This document shows, piece by piece, positions 16,874 to 25,503 of a stretch of 50,000 nt of DNA. The stretch is taken from assembly GCA_902622795.1 (NCBI GenBank), contig CACNRD010000003.1, positions 1 to 50,000 of the forward strand. The letters run 5' to 3'. The translations under genes and the position numbers were made by a program. The DNA comes from an uncultured Pelagibacteraceae bacterium (GTDB taxonomy: Bacteria > Pseudomonadota > Alphaproteobacteria > Pelagibacterales > Pelagibacteraceae). A model generated the notes under the pieces. The model did not search any database. It was given only the letters and a program-made list of their open reading frames with translations, and had not been told where the DNA came from. Positions within the stretch are counted from its first letter, which is position 1; each line of letters starts with the position of its first letter.

Positions 16874-17562
16874 CAGCTTAAATGATCAATTAATTTTTTT
16901 ACATTATGTTTAATATTACCTTTGGTAAGTGATCTACCTATTACAACCCCTGAAACTTTATTCTTAAAAGCATCTTTTGGAGTCATCACTCTCGCTTGGT
17001 CGTTTAAATTATCTCCCGGTAGTCTTATGCCAGGTGTAATTATTAAAAAATTTTTATATTTTTTTCTAATAATTTTTGACTCTTGTGGTGAGCATACAAT
17101 TCCATCACAACCTGATTTCTTAATAAGCTCAGCTTGTTTTAAAACTAATTGTTGAACATTTTTTGTATGACCTATTTCTCTCAAAGATTTATTATTTAAG
17201 CTTGTTAAAATTGTAACACCTAAAACTTTTAAGTTTTTATTAATTTTTTTAGTATGTTTTTTTACAGCTTTTAGCATATCTAGACCACCATTTGCATGAA
17301 CTGTAATGTACTTACATTTCCTTAAATCTTTTAAACTATCTACTGCTGAAAGAGCAGTTTGTGGAATATCATTTATTTTTAAATCCAACCAAAAATCACT
17401 TTTAAACTTTTCAAGGAACTTTCTTCCATTTTTTGAGTAAAAAAGTTGCAATCCAAATTTTGGTACGATCTTTAATTTATTATTTTTTGTTTGAACAATA
17501 ATATCTTTAATTTTTTTTATCTTTGATGCATCACACGCAACAAATATAATTTTATTCTTCAT
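16873..17562 (-). CDS. pyrF: Orotidine 5'-phosphate decarboxylase
   Basis: Last step of UMP synthesis. The 229 residues carry the catalytic set in DFWLDLKINDIPQTA (Asp-Lys-Asp arrangement), preceded by IVPKFGLQLFY, and the phosphate-binding end VSGVVIGRSLTKG. GIVCSPQE and IITPGIRLPGDNLNDQAR are typical for the family. It overlaps ihfB by 11 bases and trpF by one, in the long minus-strand operon. Confidence 0.94.
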   Translation of the reverse strand: MKNKIIFVACDASKIKKIKDIIVQTKNNKLKIVPKFGLQLFYSKNGRKFLEKFKSDFWLDLKINDIPQTALSAVDSLKDLRKCKYITVHANGGLDMLKAVKKHTKKINKNLKVLGVTILTSLNNKSLREIGHTKNVQQLVLKQAELIKKSGCDGIVCSPQESKIIRKKYKNFLIITPGIRLPGDNLNDQARVMTPKDAFKNKVSGVVIGRSLTKGNIKHNVKKLIDHLS

Positions 17563-17842
17563 TGTTTAATTTTTTAAACAAGTCTTTGGACATTTTAAAG
17601 TGAATAGTTTTTTTTTCAGGAGTATTTACCTTTTCTCCTGTTTTAGGATTTCTTGATATCCTGGCTTTTTGAATATTTGTAGAAAATACACCAAAACCTC
17701 TTAGTTCTACTCGGTCTCCTCTTCTTAGAGCTCTCTTTATCTCGTTTAAAATTATGTTAGTAAATTTTTCTAAGTCTTTTTTTAAGAAATTAGGGTAATT
17801 GTTTGAAAGTTGTTTTAAAAGCTTTGATTTTACAATAGCCAA
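17552..17842 (-). CDS. ihfB: Integration host factor beta subunit (HU/IHF family)
   Basis: A 96-residue DNA-bending protein. The family signature RVELRGFGVFSTNIQKARIS and the following RNPKTGEKVNTPEKKTIHFK are clear; the latter includes the Pro of the DNA-intercalating arm. IHF-beta is chosen over HU because it follows rpsA directly (17-bp gap), the standard proteobacterial place for ihfB. The IHF-alpha partner is not in this window. Confidence 0.9.
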   Translation of the reverse strand: MAIVKSKLLKQLSNNYPNFLKKDLEKFTNIILNEIKRALRRGDRVELRGFGVFSTNIQKARISRNPKTGEKVNTPEKKTIHFKMSKDLFKKLNNEE

Positions 17843-17859
17843 TTTAGATCTTCTTAGTT

Positions 17860-19584
17860 TTAATTATCTTCTTCTTTTTTCTTTAGATCCTCAGATAAAG
17901 ACGAAAATGGTAAATTTTTACCCGATCCTTCTGATCCATATTTTTCTAAAGCTTCTTTCTTTTCGATTTCCTCAAGTAATTTAATGCTTAATACAACTTT
18001 TCTTTTATTAACATCTAGATCAGCTATTGCGACATCTAATTTTTCACCACCTGTCCATCTTGAAGGTCTTGCATCTGCTGCATTTATAGCTATTGCATTT
18101 TTTTTAATTTGAAAGTCCATTTCACATCCCTCAGGTCTTACCATTAAACCTTTGTTGTCAGTTGATATAACTTTTACTGTAATCGTTTGATTTTTAGCTT
18201 TATCTTTAAAGAAATCAAAAGGATCTGCTTGAGTTTGTCTTAAGCCAACTCTAATTTTCTGTTCTGAAGATTTTATTTCTAAAACCATTACCTTAATTTT
18301 ATCACCCTTCTTATATTTGGCTAATTCCTCTTCTCCATTATTTAAGTAAGTTAAGTCATTGCAGTGCAAAAAAGCATCTACATCTAAATTCTCAATTTTA
18401 ACAAATAATGAGTATTCATTTTTGTTAACAATTTCACCTTCAACAATTGAATTGATAGGAAATTTTTTCTCAAAAGTCTCAAAAGGATTTTCCTGAGTTA
18501 ATCTGTGCGAAATAGCAACTCTTCTTTTATCTTTATCAATTTCAGTAATTACACAATCTATTTCATCACCAATTTTGAACATTTTTTTTGCAGAAATATT
18601 TTTTTTTGTCCAGCTTAATTCACTTGAATGTAAGAGAGTAGTTAGGCCTGGTTCTAACTCACAAAAAGCTCCAAAGTCCATCAGTTTGACAACTTTAACT
18701 TTATATATTTTATTTAGTTCATAATTTTCTATATGTTCGAAAGGATCTGGTGATAATTGTTTTACTGAACAGCCAACTTGTAGTTTTTCTTTATCAACAC
18801 TTATAACTTTTAGATCATGCTTTTCACCGATATTAAATACCTCATCGGGATGGTTAACTCTTGAATAAGATATTTCCTGAAGGTGAACTAGTACATCTAA
18901 TTCTCCATTAACATTAAAAAAGCAACCAAAAGAACTATAACCTTTTACTTCAGCTCCTTTAATGATGTCACCCACTTTAAATTTTTCAATTATTTTAGCT
19001 TTGTCCTCTTTTTTAAAAGATGAAATAATTTCTCTTCTTGAAACACAAGCATTACCTCGAATTTTATCAAGTTTTATTAGTGCAAATTTTTGTGGCTCAT
19101 TCATTAGGTGACTTATATCTTTTAAAGGTTTGTCTGATATCTGGCTACCTGGTAGAAACATAAGAGAACCTGTATCAATATGCTCAACGATACAACCTCC
19201 TTTACATTTAGAGGTAATTTTACCCATGATAGGTTCATTTTTTTCGTATGCTTCAACTAATTTATCCCAACCCTTAATCTTTTGTGCTTTAGAAGCAGAA
19301 ACTAAAACCTCGCCATGCTTATCTTCAATTTTCTCTAATAAAACAGATATGGTTTCGCCAACTTTAATCTTCTCAGCTAGGCCCATACTCTTCAATTCAT
19401 TGATATCTAGAACAGGCTCAGACTTTAGTCCCTCAACAAAAAGAAAAACAAATTTTTCTGTAATTTTGTTTATTTTACCCTCTATAATTTTTCCTTCTTC
19501 TATTTGGATTTTTGAGAGCTGGCTGTTAAGTAATTTTTCGAATTCTTGAGAGGCTGGATTTGATAAATCTTTATAAATTTCCAT
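17860..19584 (-). CDS. rpsA: 30S ribosomal protein S1
   Basis: Binds mRNA on the 30S subunit and helps initiation on weak leaders. I start at the ATG at 19584 (574 residues, MEIYKDLSNPASQEF), which shares one base with the cmk stop; a frame 16 codons longer runs into cmk and adds a non-conserved Asn/Lys-rich stretch. Successive S1 domains are visible, for example GDIIKGAEVKGYSSFGCFFN, NKIYKVKVVKLMDFGAFCEL and NSIVEGEIVNKNEYSLFVKI. The first N-terminal repeats are more diverged, as is normal. The cmk-rpsA-ihfB order is classic. Confidence 0.95.
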   Translation of the reverse strand: MEIYKDLSNPASQEFEKLLNSQLSKIQIEEGKIIEGKINKITEKFVFLFVEGLKSEPVLDINELKSMGLAEKIKVGETISVLLEKIEDKHGEVLVSASKAQKIKGWDKLVEAYEKNEPIMGKITSKCKGGCIVEHIDTGSLMFLPGSQISDKPLKDISHLMNEPQKFALIKLDKIRGNACVSRREIISSFKKEDKAKIIEKFKVGDIIKGAEVKGYSSFGCFFNVNGELDVLVHLQEISYSRVNHPDEVFNIGEKHDLKVISVDKEKLQVGCSVKQLSPDPFEHIENYELNKIYKVKVVKLMDFGAFCELEPGLTTLLHSSELSWTKKNISAKKMFKIGDEIDCVITEIDKDKRRVAISHRLTQENPFETFEKKFPINSIVEGEIVNKNEYSLFVKIENLDVDAFLHCNDLTYLNNGEEELAKYKKGDKIKVMVLEIKSSEQKIRVGLRQTQADPFDFFKDKAKNQTITVKVISTDNKGLMVRPEGCEMDFQIKKNAIAINAADARPSRWTGGEKLDVAIADLDVNKRKVVLSIKLLEEIEKKEALEKYGSEGSGKNLPFSSLSEDLKKKEEDN

Positions 19585-20240
19585 TAAGTAATTATTTTCC
19601 TGTCTATTATTTTTTTTATTTTTAAAAAACAACGTCTTATACTTAGGTTACTTGTGTTTAGCAAGATGCTATCCTTTGTTTTTTTCAGTGGAGAAATCTT
19701 TCGATTTGTGTCACTTTTATCACGTTTTTTCACACTTTTTAGTACTTCTTGATAAGAAATATTCTTATTTTTAGCTTTTAGCTCCTTATATCTTCTAAGT
19801 GCTCTAATCTTTAAATTGGCAGTTATAAATAGTTTTACATCTGCATCTGGTACAATAACTGAACAGATATCCCTTCCATCTAAACATGATCCAGCATATT
19901 TTTTTGGGGGGCTGTAGGCACATTTTAATTGAAAAGCATGAACTAATTTTCTTATTTTTTTATCTTTAGCGATTATTGACGCAATTATCGCAACCTTATC
20001 GGATAGTAACCTTTTATTATGTAATGATGATATTTTTAACTTATTAATTTTTTTTTTTAAATACGTGTAATTAAATTTCTTAGGTTCTGTAATTTTAATG
20101 TTTGCAATATATCTATAAATAAGTCCTGTATCAACTTGGAGTAGATTGTAATGCTTAGAAATCAATTTTGCCTGTGTTCCAGCACCTGCTGCTGCAGGAG
20201 AGTCTATAGCTATTTTAATTATATTTTTTCTTTTTAACAT
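19584..20240 (-). CDS. cmk: Cytidylate kinase, Walker A lysine replaced by Ala
   Basis: Phosphorylates CMP and dCMP with ATP. The 218 residues follow the family: IAIDSPAAAGAGTQAKLIS at the N-terminus, QVDTGLIYRYIA, CLDGRDICSVIVPDADVKLF, then RALRRYKELKAK and RDKSDTNRKISPL. The P-loop normally reads GPAASGKGT; here it is SPAAAGAGT (residues 14-22), with Ala20 in the place of the phosphate-binding lysine and Ser14 for Gly. The frame is intact and the other functional segments are kept, so it is not an obvious pseudogene. The gene overlaps aroA by 26 bases and rpsA by one. Confidence 0.93.
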   Translation of the reverse strand: MLKRKNIIKIAIDSPAAAGAGTQAKLISKHYNLLQVDTGLIYRYIANIKITEPKKFNYTYLKKKINKLKISSLHNKRLLSDKVAIIASIIAKDKKIRKLVHAFQLKCAYSPPKKYAGSCLDGRDICSVIVPDADVKLFITANLKIRALRRYKELKAKNKNISYQEVLKSVKKRDKSDTNRKISPLKKTKDSILLNTSNLSIRRCFLKIKKIIDRKIIT

Positions 20241-21558
20241 TTTTTTTTAAATCATTAATTATTTTTAAAAAATTTGGAAATGACGTTTTAATTGAGTCTT
20301 TATCATGTATTTTCCACTTTCCACCAAAAGACAGCGCAGCTATTACACTTGTCATAAAAACTCTATGATCTTTAAGATAATTTTTAATTAGTATTTTTTT
20401 CTTTATATTCAATGTGGGATTTCCATAAATTTTTATGGAGTCTTTAGTGGTAACAGTTTTAATACCTATTTTAGTTAAGATTATTTTAGCCCATTTTAGC
20501 CTAGGACTTTCTTTCTGATTTAATTCAGCTAAATCTTTGAAGTATGAGATTCCATTAGCTTTAGCAGCTACTAAAAATATTATAAGAAATTCATCAATAG
20601 CACCACTATTTAATTTCGACGGGCAATTAATTGATTTAATTGATTTAGGACTTTTTATCATTATATCGGCAATTTTTTCTCCTTTATAATTTTTTTGATT
20701 TTTAAAAATTATAGAAATTCCCATTTTTTTCAAAATAGTAATTATCCCAGTTCTAGATGGATTAATGTTCACATTCTTTATTATCAATTCAGAATTATTT
20801 GACAGAGCTGTTAAAACAATAAAAAAAGCACTTGAACTAATATCTGATGGAATATTATAATTTAATGGATGTATAGTTTTTACTTTGTTAATTTTGATTT
20901 CATCATGATTTTTTTTTGTTTTCACTGTTATTGGTAAATTTAAGTATTTACATAAAAGTTCGGTATGATTTCTTGATTTCTTGGCTTTAATTATTGTAGT
21001 GCCATTGGCTCTCATGCCTCCAAATATAACAGAGCTTTTACATTGAGCTGATCCTTTTTTTTCAATATATTTTACAGACTTCAATTTTTGTGAGCCAAAA
21101 ATTGTTAAAGGCAAACTTTTACTTTTGTTTAATTTAAATTGTGCCCCAAATTTACTTAGTGGCTGAGTTACCCTTCTAAAATCTCTTTTTGATAAACTGT
21201 TATCACCAATTATTTTTATTGGATATGTGGTATTGATTAGTAGACCAAGAATAAGTCTACCTAAAGTCCCTGAGTTCTTAGCATCAATTGTAATATTTTT
21301 TTTAAAATTATATCCTTTAATACCTTTTCCATAAATCTTAACTCTTTTTTTAGTAATTTTAGATTTTATTCCCAAGATTTTAACAGCTCTTATCGCTGCC
21401 AATACATCTTCTGATAACAATAAGTTTTTTGCATTGGATACTCCTTTTGCCAAAGAAGAGAGAAGAACCCACCTTATGCTTATACTTTTGTCGCCACTTA
21501 CCGAAATAATCTTGTGGAATCTACCTATTTTATCATTGATGATTAACGGATCTGGCAT
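20215..21558 (-). CDS. aroA: 3-phosphoshikimate 1-carboxyvinyltransferase (EPSP synthase)
   Basis: Sixth step of the shikimate pathway: joins PEP and shikimate 3-phosphate. The 447 residues include VSGDKSISIRWVLLSSLA with Lys24, Ser25 and Arg29 matching the substrate-binding set, NSGTLGRLILGLL, and SLSKRDFRRVTQPLSKFGA. The late segments SPRLKWAKI and DHRVFMTSVIAALSF are present. The PEP-site loop differs from the common NAGTAMR (Leu-Gly-Arg instead). It lies 6 bases after lptB and overlaps cmk by 26. The aroA-cmk-rpsA order is widespread. Confidence 0.94.
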   Translation of the reverse strand: MPDPLIINDKIGRFHKIISVSGDKSISIRWVLLSSLAKGVSNAKNLLLSEDVLAAIRAVKILGIKSKITKKRVKIYGKGIKGYNFKKNITIDAKNSGTLGRLILGLLINTTYPIKIIGDNSLSKRDFRRVTQPLSKFGAQFKLNKSKSLPLTIFGSQKLKSVKYIEKKGSAQCKSSVIFGGMRANGTTIIKAKKSRNHTELLCKYLNLPITVKTKKNHDEIKINKVKTIHPLNYNIPSDISSSAFFIVLTALSNNSELIIKNVNINPSRTGIITILKKMGISIIFKNQKNYKGEKIADIMIKSPKSIKSINCPSKLNSGAIDEFLIIFLVAAKANGISYFKDLAELNQKESPRLKWAKIILTKIGIKTVTTKDSIKIYGNPTLNIKKKILIKNYLKDHRVFMTSVIAALSFGGKWKIHDKDSIKTSFPNFLKIINDLKKNVKKKKYN

Positions 21559-21564
21559 TTCAAA

Positions 21565-22341
21565 TTAATTAAATTTAAAATTATCACCGAAGTATGCATT
21601 TTTAGCATTGATGTCTTTCACCAAATTTGATGGCGTATCTTGAGCTATAATCTTACCATTACTCAAAATCATAGCAACATCTACGCAGGCCAAAAGATCT
21701 CGTGCTTGATGATCACATATACAAATTGTAATTCTGCTTTCATTCTGTAGGTTTACAATTATTTCTTGTAACATCTTTATTGTTAAAACATCTAAAGCAG
21801 CAAAACATTCATCTAATAGAAGCACTTTTGGTTCACTTAATAATGATAATGCAATTACCAACTTTTTTTTTTGTCCACCTGATAAAAATTTTCCTTTAAT
21901 ATCTTTTAAATTATCAAGTTCAAATTTAGAAATTAAATAATTTACTCTTTCGATTCTATAGTTTTTATCATCTATTACAATTTCACTAATTGCTTTTAAA
22001 TTATCATAAAGAGTTAAATCACTAAAAAAACCACCATATTGTGGAACATAACCTACTTTAAATTTTTTTGTACGTAGATAAACTGGATACTTGGAAACAT
22101 CTTCACCTGCTATTTTAATTTTTCCATTTCCAGGATTAATTAATCCAGTTATAAGATTAAATATAGTTGATTTTCCTACACCATTAGGTCCCAGCATCCC
22201 AAATATTTGTCCTTCATTTATTTTAAAATTTATATTTTCTAATATCTGTCTATTTCCATAAGATAATGAAATATTATCAAATTCAATTATTGTGTTAATA
22301 TTTTTAAATGACTTAATTCGAAATTTTTTTATTATAGCCAT
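21565..22341 (-). CDS. lptB: LPS export ABC transporter ATP-binding protein LptB
   Basis: The cytoplasmic ATPase that drives lipopolysaccharide extraction with LptFG. The 258 residues hold Walker A GPNGVGKST, Q-loop GYVPQYGGFF, signature LSGGQKKKL, Walker B VLLLDECFAALD and H-loop DHQARDLL. Cys replaces the common Pro after the Walker B Glu. LptB is chosen over a branched-chain amino acid ATPase because of the adjacent lptC and kdsD and the start SYGNRQILENINFKINEGQI. A 20-residue basic N-terminal extension is unusual. Confidence 0.9.
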   Translation of the reverse strand: MAIIKKFRIKSFKNINTIIEFDNISLSYGNRQILENINFKINEGQIFGMLGPNGVGKSTIFNLITGLINPGNGKIKIAGEDVSKYPVYLRTKKFKVGYVPQYGGFFSDLTLYDNLKAISEIVIDDKNYRIERVNYLISKFELDNLKDIKGKFLSGGQKKKLVIALSLLSEPKVLLLDECFAALDVLTIKMLQEIIVNLQNESRITICICDHQARDLLACVDVAMILSNGKIIAQDTPSNLVKDINAKNAYFGDNFKFN

Positions 22342-22342
22342 A

Positions 22343-22918
22343 TTAATTTATACTTTTAACATTTACTTTTTTTTGATTTTCATACATAAATATTTTCGTA
22401 TCTTTAGTTTTTAGGTTCATTTCTAAAGCGTCAGCTTTTAAAATATTTTCTAAATTTGTATAAACTACTTTTTTTGTCATTAATATAGAGTTTCTTTCTA
22501 ATGAAAAATCTAAATATTCTCCAGTAATTTCGTTATTTAAGTAATTAATTATTACATTTTTAGAAAATATTGTATCAAAATTCCCAGAGTTATATTTACC
22601 ATAATCTGAAGTTATTGATATATCATCTGAATTTATTAATTTAATTATAGCCGTAATATTAGTTAGATATATAATATTTGTATTTGAAAAATCTATTTCA
22701 CCTTCAGTCGCTGTAATAATATATTCATTTCCATCACTATCTTTAGTCGTATATTTAACATCTTTCATTTTATTTGAACTATATACTTCATTCTCTAATT
22801 TTTGAGAATTTATTAAAGTTGTATCCTTTTTTTTAAAAATTTTTGAATTAATTAAAATTAAAACAATAACAAAACATAAAATAATAAAAATAATTTTACC
22901 AATATGCCTTTTAATCAT
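22343..22918 (-). CDS. lptC: LPS export protein LptC family
   Basis: A 191-residue bitopic inner-membrane protein with an N-terminal helix at about residues 8-24 (IGKIIFIILCFVIVLIL) and a periplasmic beta-jellyroll domain, as expected for LptC, which passes LPS from LptBFG to LptA. Evidence for the fold is the run of short strands such as YIITATEGEIDFSNTNIIYL and ITGEYLDFSLERNSILMTKK, and the position between kdsD and lptB. The usual lptA gene between lptC and lptB is missing here. Sequence-level conservation is weak. Confidence 0.8.
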   Translation of the reverse strand: MIKRHIGKIIFIILCFVIVLILINSKIFKKKDTTLINSQKLENEVYSSNKMKDVKYTTKDSDGNEYIITATEGEIDFSNTNIIYLTNITAIIKLINSDDISITSDYGKYNSGNFDTIFSKNVIINYLNNEITGEYLDFSLERNSILMTKKVVYTNLENILKADALEMNLKTKDTKIFMYENQKKVNVKSIN

Positions 22919-23889
22919 TAAGAAATATTCGATTTCAAAATTGTATGAACATGAATGACACCAATTGTTGTTGATGGTTTTTGTTTACCATGGACAATTA
23001 AAGATGTTATTTTTTTCCCATTCATCACAGAAAGTGCTTTAGCGGCAAGTTCATTTTTCTCGATAGATATTGGCTTTTTAGTCATAATTTGTTTAACTGG
23101 CAATGACTGGAAATTTAAATTTTTTTGACTAAATCTTCTGATCTGGCCATCAGTGATTATGCCAGTAGTTTTCTTATGTTTATTTCTAATTATCAAAATT
23201 CCTAAACTTTTTTCAGTTAAAATTCTTAAAGCTTTGCTCATCTTTAAATTTTCATTGACGAAAGGTATTTTTTTACCTTTGATCATAATATCTTCGACAG
23301 TTCTTAGCTGTGCTCCTAAACTTCCAGCTGGGTGTAATTTTTTGAAGTCTATCTTACTGAATTTCTTATACCTCATCGTTGCAATAGCTAAAGCGTCCCC
23401 TAAAGCCAACTGTGCAGTTGTACTTGCAGTCGGAACAATGCCACCCGCTTCAATCACTTTTGGTATTATAAGTTTAATGTCAGATGCTTTATAAAGCACT
23501 GAGTCTTTTTTTGAAACAATTCCAATTAACAAAATTTTGTTTCTATTTGCGTACTGAATTATATTTCTTAATTCACTCGTTTCTCCTGAATAACTTATGA
23601 GAATTAAAATATCTTTTTTTGATATCATTCCAAGATCTCCATGAGAAGCTTCACTTGCAGAAATACTGAAAGATGGTGTACCAACTGATGCTAATGTTGC
23701 TGCTATTTTTGAGGCTATCAGTCCACTTTTGCCTACTCCACATAGAATTACTTTTGACTGACATTTTATAATCTCAAAAACTGCCTGATTAAATGAATTG
23801 TTTAAGGTTTTTTTTAAATTTTGAAGGGCTTTGACTTCTAAATTTATTACTTCTTTAGCAGTTAATATAAATTTTTTTTTTGACATCAA
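22918..23889 (-). CDS. kdsD: Arabinose-5-phosphate isomerase (KDO synthesis)
   Basis: Converts ribulose 5-phosphate to arabinose 5-phosphate, the first precursor of KDO for LPS. The 323 residues contain a SIS domain (about 30-180) with CGVGKSGLIASKIAATLASV, SEASHGDLGMI and the AGGIVPTASTTAQLALGDAL segment, then two CBS repeats (about 205-320) with MIKGKKIPFVNENLKMSKAL and IMTKKPISIEKNELAAKAL. It shares one base with lptC and overlaps rnd by 4, grouping KDO synthesis with LPS export; kdsB is elsewhere in the window at 28912. Confidence 0.94.
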   Translation of the reverse strand: MMSKKKFILTAKEVINLEVKALQNLKKTLNNSFNQAVFEIIKCQSKVILCGVGKSGLIASKIAATLASVGTPSFSISASEASHGDLGMISKKDILILISYSGETSELRNIIQYANRNKILLIGIVSKKDSVLYKASDIKLIIPKVIEAGGIVPTASTTAQLALGDALAIATMRYKKFSKIDFKKLHPAGSLGAQLRTVEDIMIKGKKIPFVNENLKMSKALRILTEKSLGILIIRNKHKKTTGIITDGQIRRFSQKNLNFQSLPVKQIMTKKPISIEKNELAAKALSVMNGKKITSLIVHGKQKPSTTIGVIHVHTILKSNIS

Positions 23890-24497
23890 TGGGACCAGAT
23901 ATCATCTTTAAAAAGAGCCAGATCAAGATCAACTCTAGTTTTTAAAAATTTTAAACAATCTTTGTATAACTTTATACGATTTTCTCTTTCTAGTATTTTT
24001 TCTAAGTTATCGTGTATTTTATGTAAATAAATTACATCATTTGCACAATATTTTAGTTGGGCAGGTGTTAACTGTCCTCCAAAATCTGAACTTTGAAATT
24101 GTTTGCTAATATCTATATTTGCAAATTCTTTTATTAATGTTTTTAATGAGTGATTATCTGAATATGATCTTGCAAGTTTTGAGGCTATTTTGGTATCAAG
24201 AATATTATTAGTCTCAGTTTTCAAATAATATTTAATATGAGACATATCTGCTCGACCATAGTGAAAGATTTTACTAACATTTTCATCTTTTAATAGCTTT
24301 ACTAGGTTTGGAGCATTGTAATTATCTCTATCGAATTGCACAATGTGAGCATCTGAGTTTCCTGAAGATATTTGTATTAAGCACAGGGGATCTCTTCTGA
24401 CATTAAGACCCATGAATTCGCCATCAACAGCTATTATATTGCCTAATTTCAAATCATCTGGTAGATCATTTTTGTGAAGATGAATATTATTGCTCAT
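23886..24497 (-). CDS. rnd: Ribonuclease D-like 3'-5' exonuclease (single domain)
   Basis: A 203-residue DEDDy exonuclease, probably trimming structured RNA. It shows VDGEFMGL for Asp and Glu of motif I, HYGRADMSHIKYYL for motif II and LKYCANDVIYLHKIH for motif III with Tyr. It lacks the C-terminal HRDC domains of E. coli RNase D (about 375 residues), matching the short form common in alphaproteobacteria. It is the first gene of the long minus-strand run; the SDR gene starts 16 bp away in the opposite direction. Confidence 0.88.
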   Translation of the reverse strand: MSNNIHLHKNDLPDDLKLGNIIAVDGEFMGLNVRRDPLCLIQISSGNSDAHIVQFDRDNYNAPNLVKLLKDENVSKIFHYGRADMSHIKYYLKTETNNILDTKIASKLARSYSDNHSLKTLIKEFANIDISKQFQSSDFGGQLTPAQLKYCANDVIYLHKIHDNLEKILERENRIKLYKDCLKFLKTRVDLDLALFKDDIWSH

Positions 24498-24513
24498 TTT
24501 TAAACATATATAT

Positions 24514-25500
24514 ATGAAAGCAAAAAATTGTCTAATTTTTGGTGGTAGTGGTCAAATTGGTCGAAACCTTATAAGAAAACTCACCAAGAATAACTTTAGG
24601 GTTACTGTGGTAACTAGAAATATTCATCAAAAAAGTTATATAATCAAAACACAAGCGAATGTTGGCTACATAGACATTGTCGAAGCCAATGTATTTGATG
24701 AAAAAAAAATAAGAGAGCTTTTTAAAAAATCTGATATTTGTGTAAATTTGATTGGCATACTATTTGAAAAAAAAAGAGGAAATACGTTTAAAAATATTCA
24801 TACAATTTTTCCCTCATTGCTAGCAAAACTCTCCAAAGAATATAACCTAAAGCATTTTATTCATTTATCAGCCCTGGGTATAAATGAAGCTAAAAATTCA
24901 GCTTATGCAAATAGTAAAGTTGAAGGGGAAAATAGTATTTTAAAAAACTTTCCTCTTGCAACAATATTAAGACCTTCTGTGGTTTATTCTGTAGATGATA
25001 ATTTTACTACAAATTTTATGACTCTTTTAAATAGACTTCCATTTTTCCCTTTGTATTACAGTGGAAGGACTAAGTTTTCCCCAATTCATTGTTCTGATTT
25101 AACAGATACAATTTATCATGTGATTTCAAACAATATTTATTCGAAAATTATTGAATGTGTAGGACCAGAAGTTTTTACTTTCAAAGAAATAATAATTAAA
25201 TTACTAAATTTGATTGGTAAAAAAAGAATATTATTACCGATGCCTTTACCTATGGCCGAAATGACTGCAAGAATATTTGAAATAATGCCAAAACCCTTAC
25301 TTACAAGGGATCAATTAAAACTTTTAAAATACGACAACATTGTATCTGGAAAGTATAAAACAAATTCGGACATTGGTGTGCCAGCTGTAAGACATTTTGA
25401 TGAGGAAGTTAAAAAGTATTGCTATATGTGGAGAGAGGGTGGACAATTTTCTACAGATAAATACAATTCTGAAAAAAAATCAGATGTTAATTTAAGTTAA
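24514..25500 (+). CDS. NAD(P)-binding atypical SDR, NDUFA9-like
   Basis: A 328-residue Rossmann protein. I use ATG 24514 (MKAKNCLIFGGSGQIGRNL), since the upstream ATG at 24490 lies inside rnd. GGSGQIG is the nucleotide-binding loop, FIHLSALGI and SAYANSKVEGEN match the active-site strand and a Tyr-x-x-x-Lys pair, and LRPSVVYSVDDNF is typical of the atypical SDRs related to the complex I accessory subunit NDUFA9. The family also includes quinone- and ubiquinone-linked proteins, so the substrate is unknown. It converges on gcrA with only 3 bases between the stops. Confidence 0.82.
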   Translation: MKAKNCLIFGGSGQIGRNLIRKLTKNNFRVTVVTRNIHQKSYIIKTQANVGYIDIVEANVFDEKKIRELFKKSDICVNLIGILFEKKRGNTFKNIHTIFPSLLAKLSKEYNLKHFIHLSALGINEAKNSAYANSKVEGENSILKNFPLATILRPSVVYSVDDNFTTNFMTLLNRLPFFPLYYSGRTKFSPIHCSDLTDTIYHVISNNIYSKIIECVGPEVFTFKEIIIKLLNLIGKKRILLPMPLPMAEMTARIFEIMPKPLLTRDQLKLLKYDNIVSGKYKTNSDIGVPAVRHFDEEVKKYCYMWREGGQFSTDKYNSEKKSDVNLS

Positions 25501-25503
25501 AAT

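Noticed and set aside
19130..19549. 139-residue plus-strand frame inside rpsA
   Set aside because: Shadow of the S1 gene, without family resemblance or ribosome binding site.
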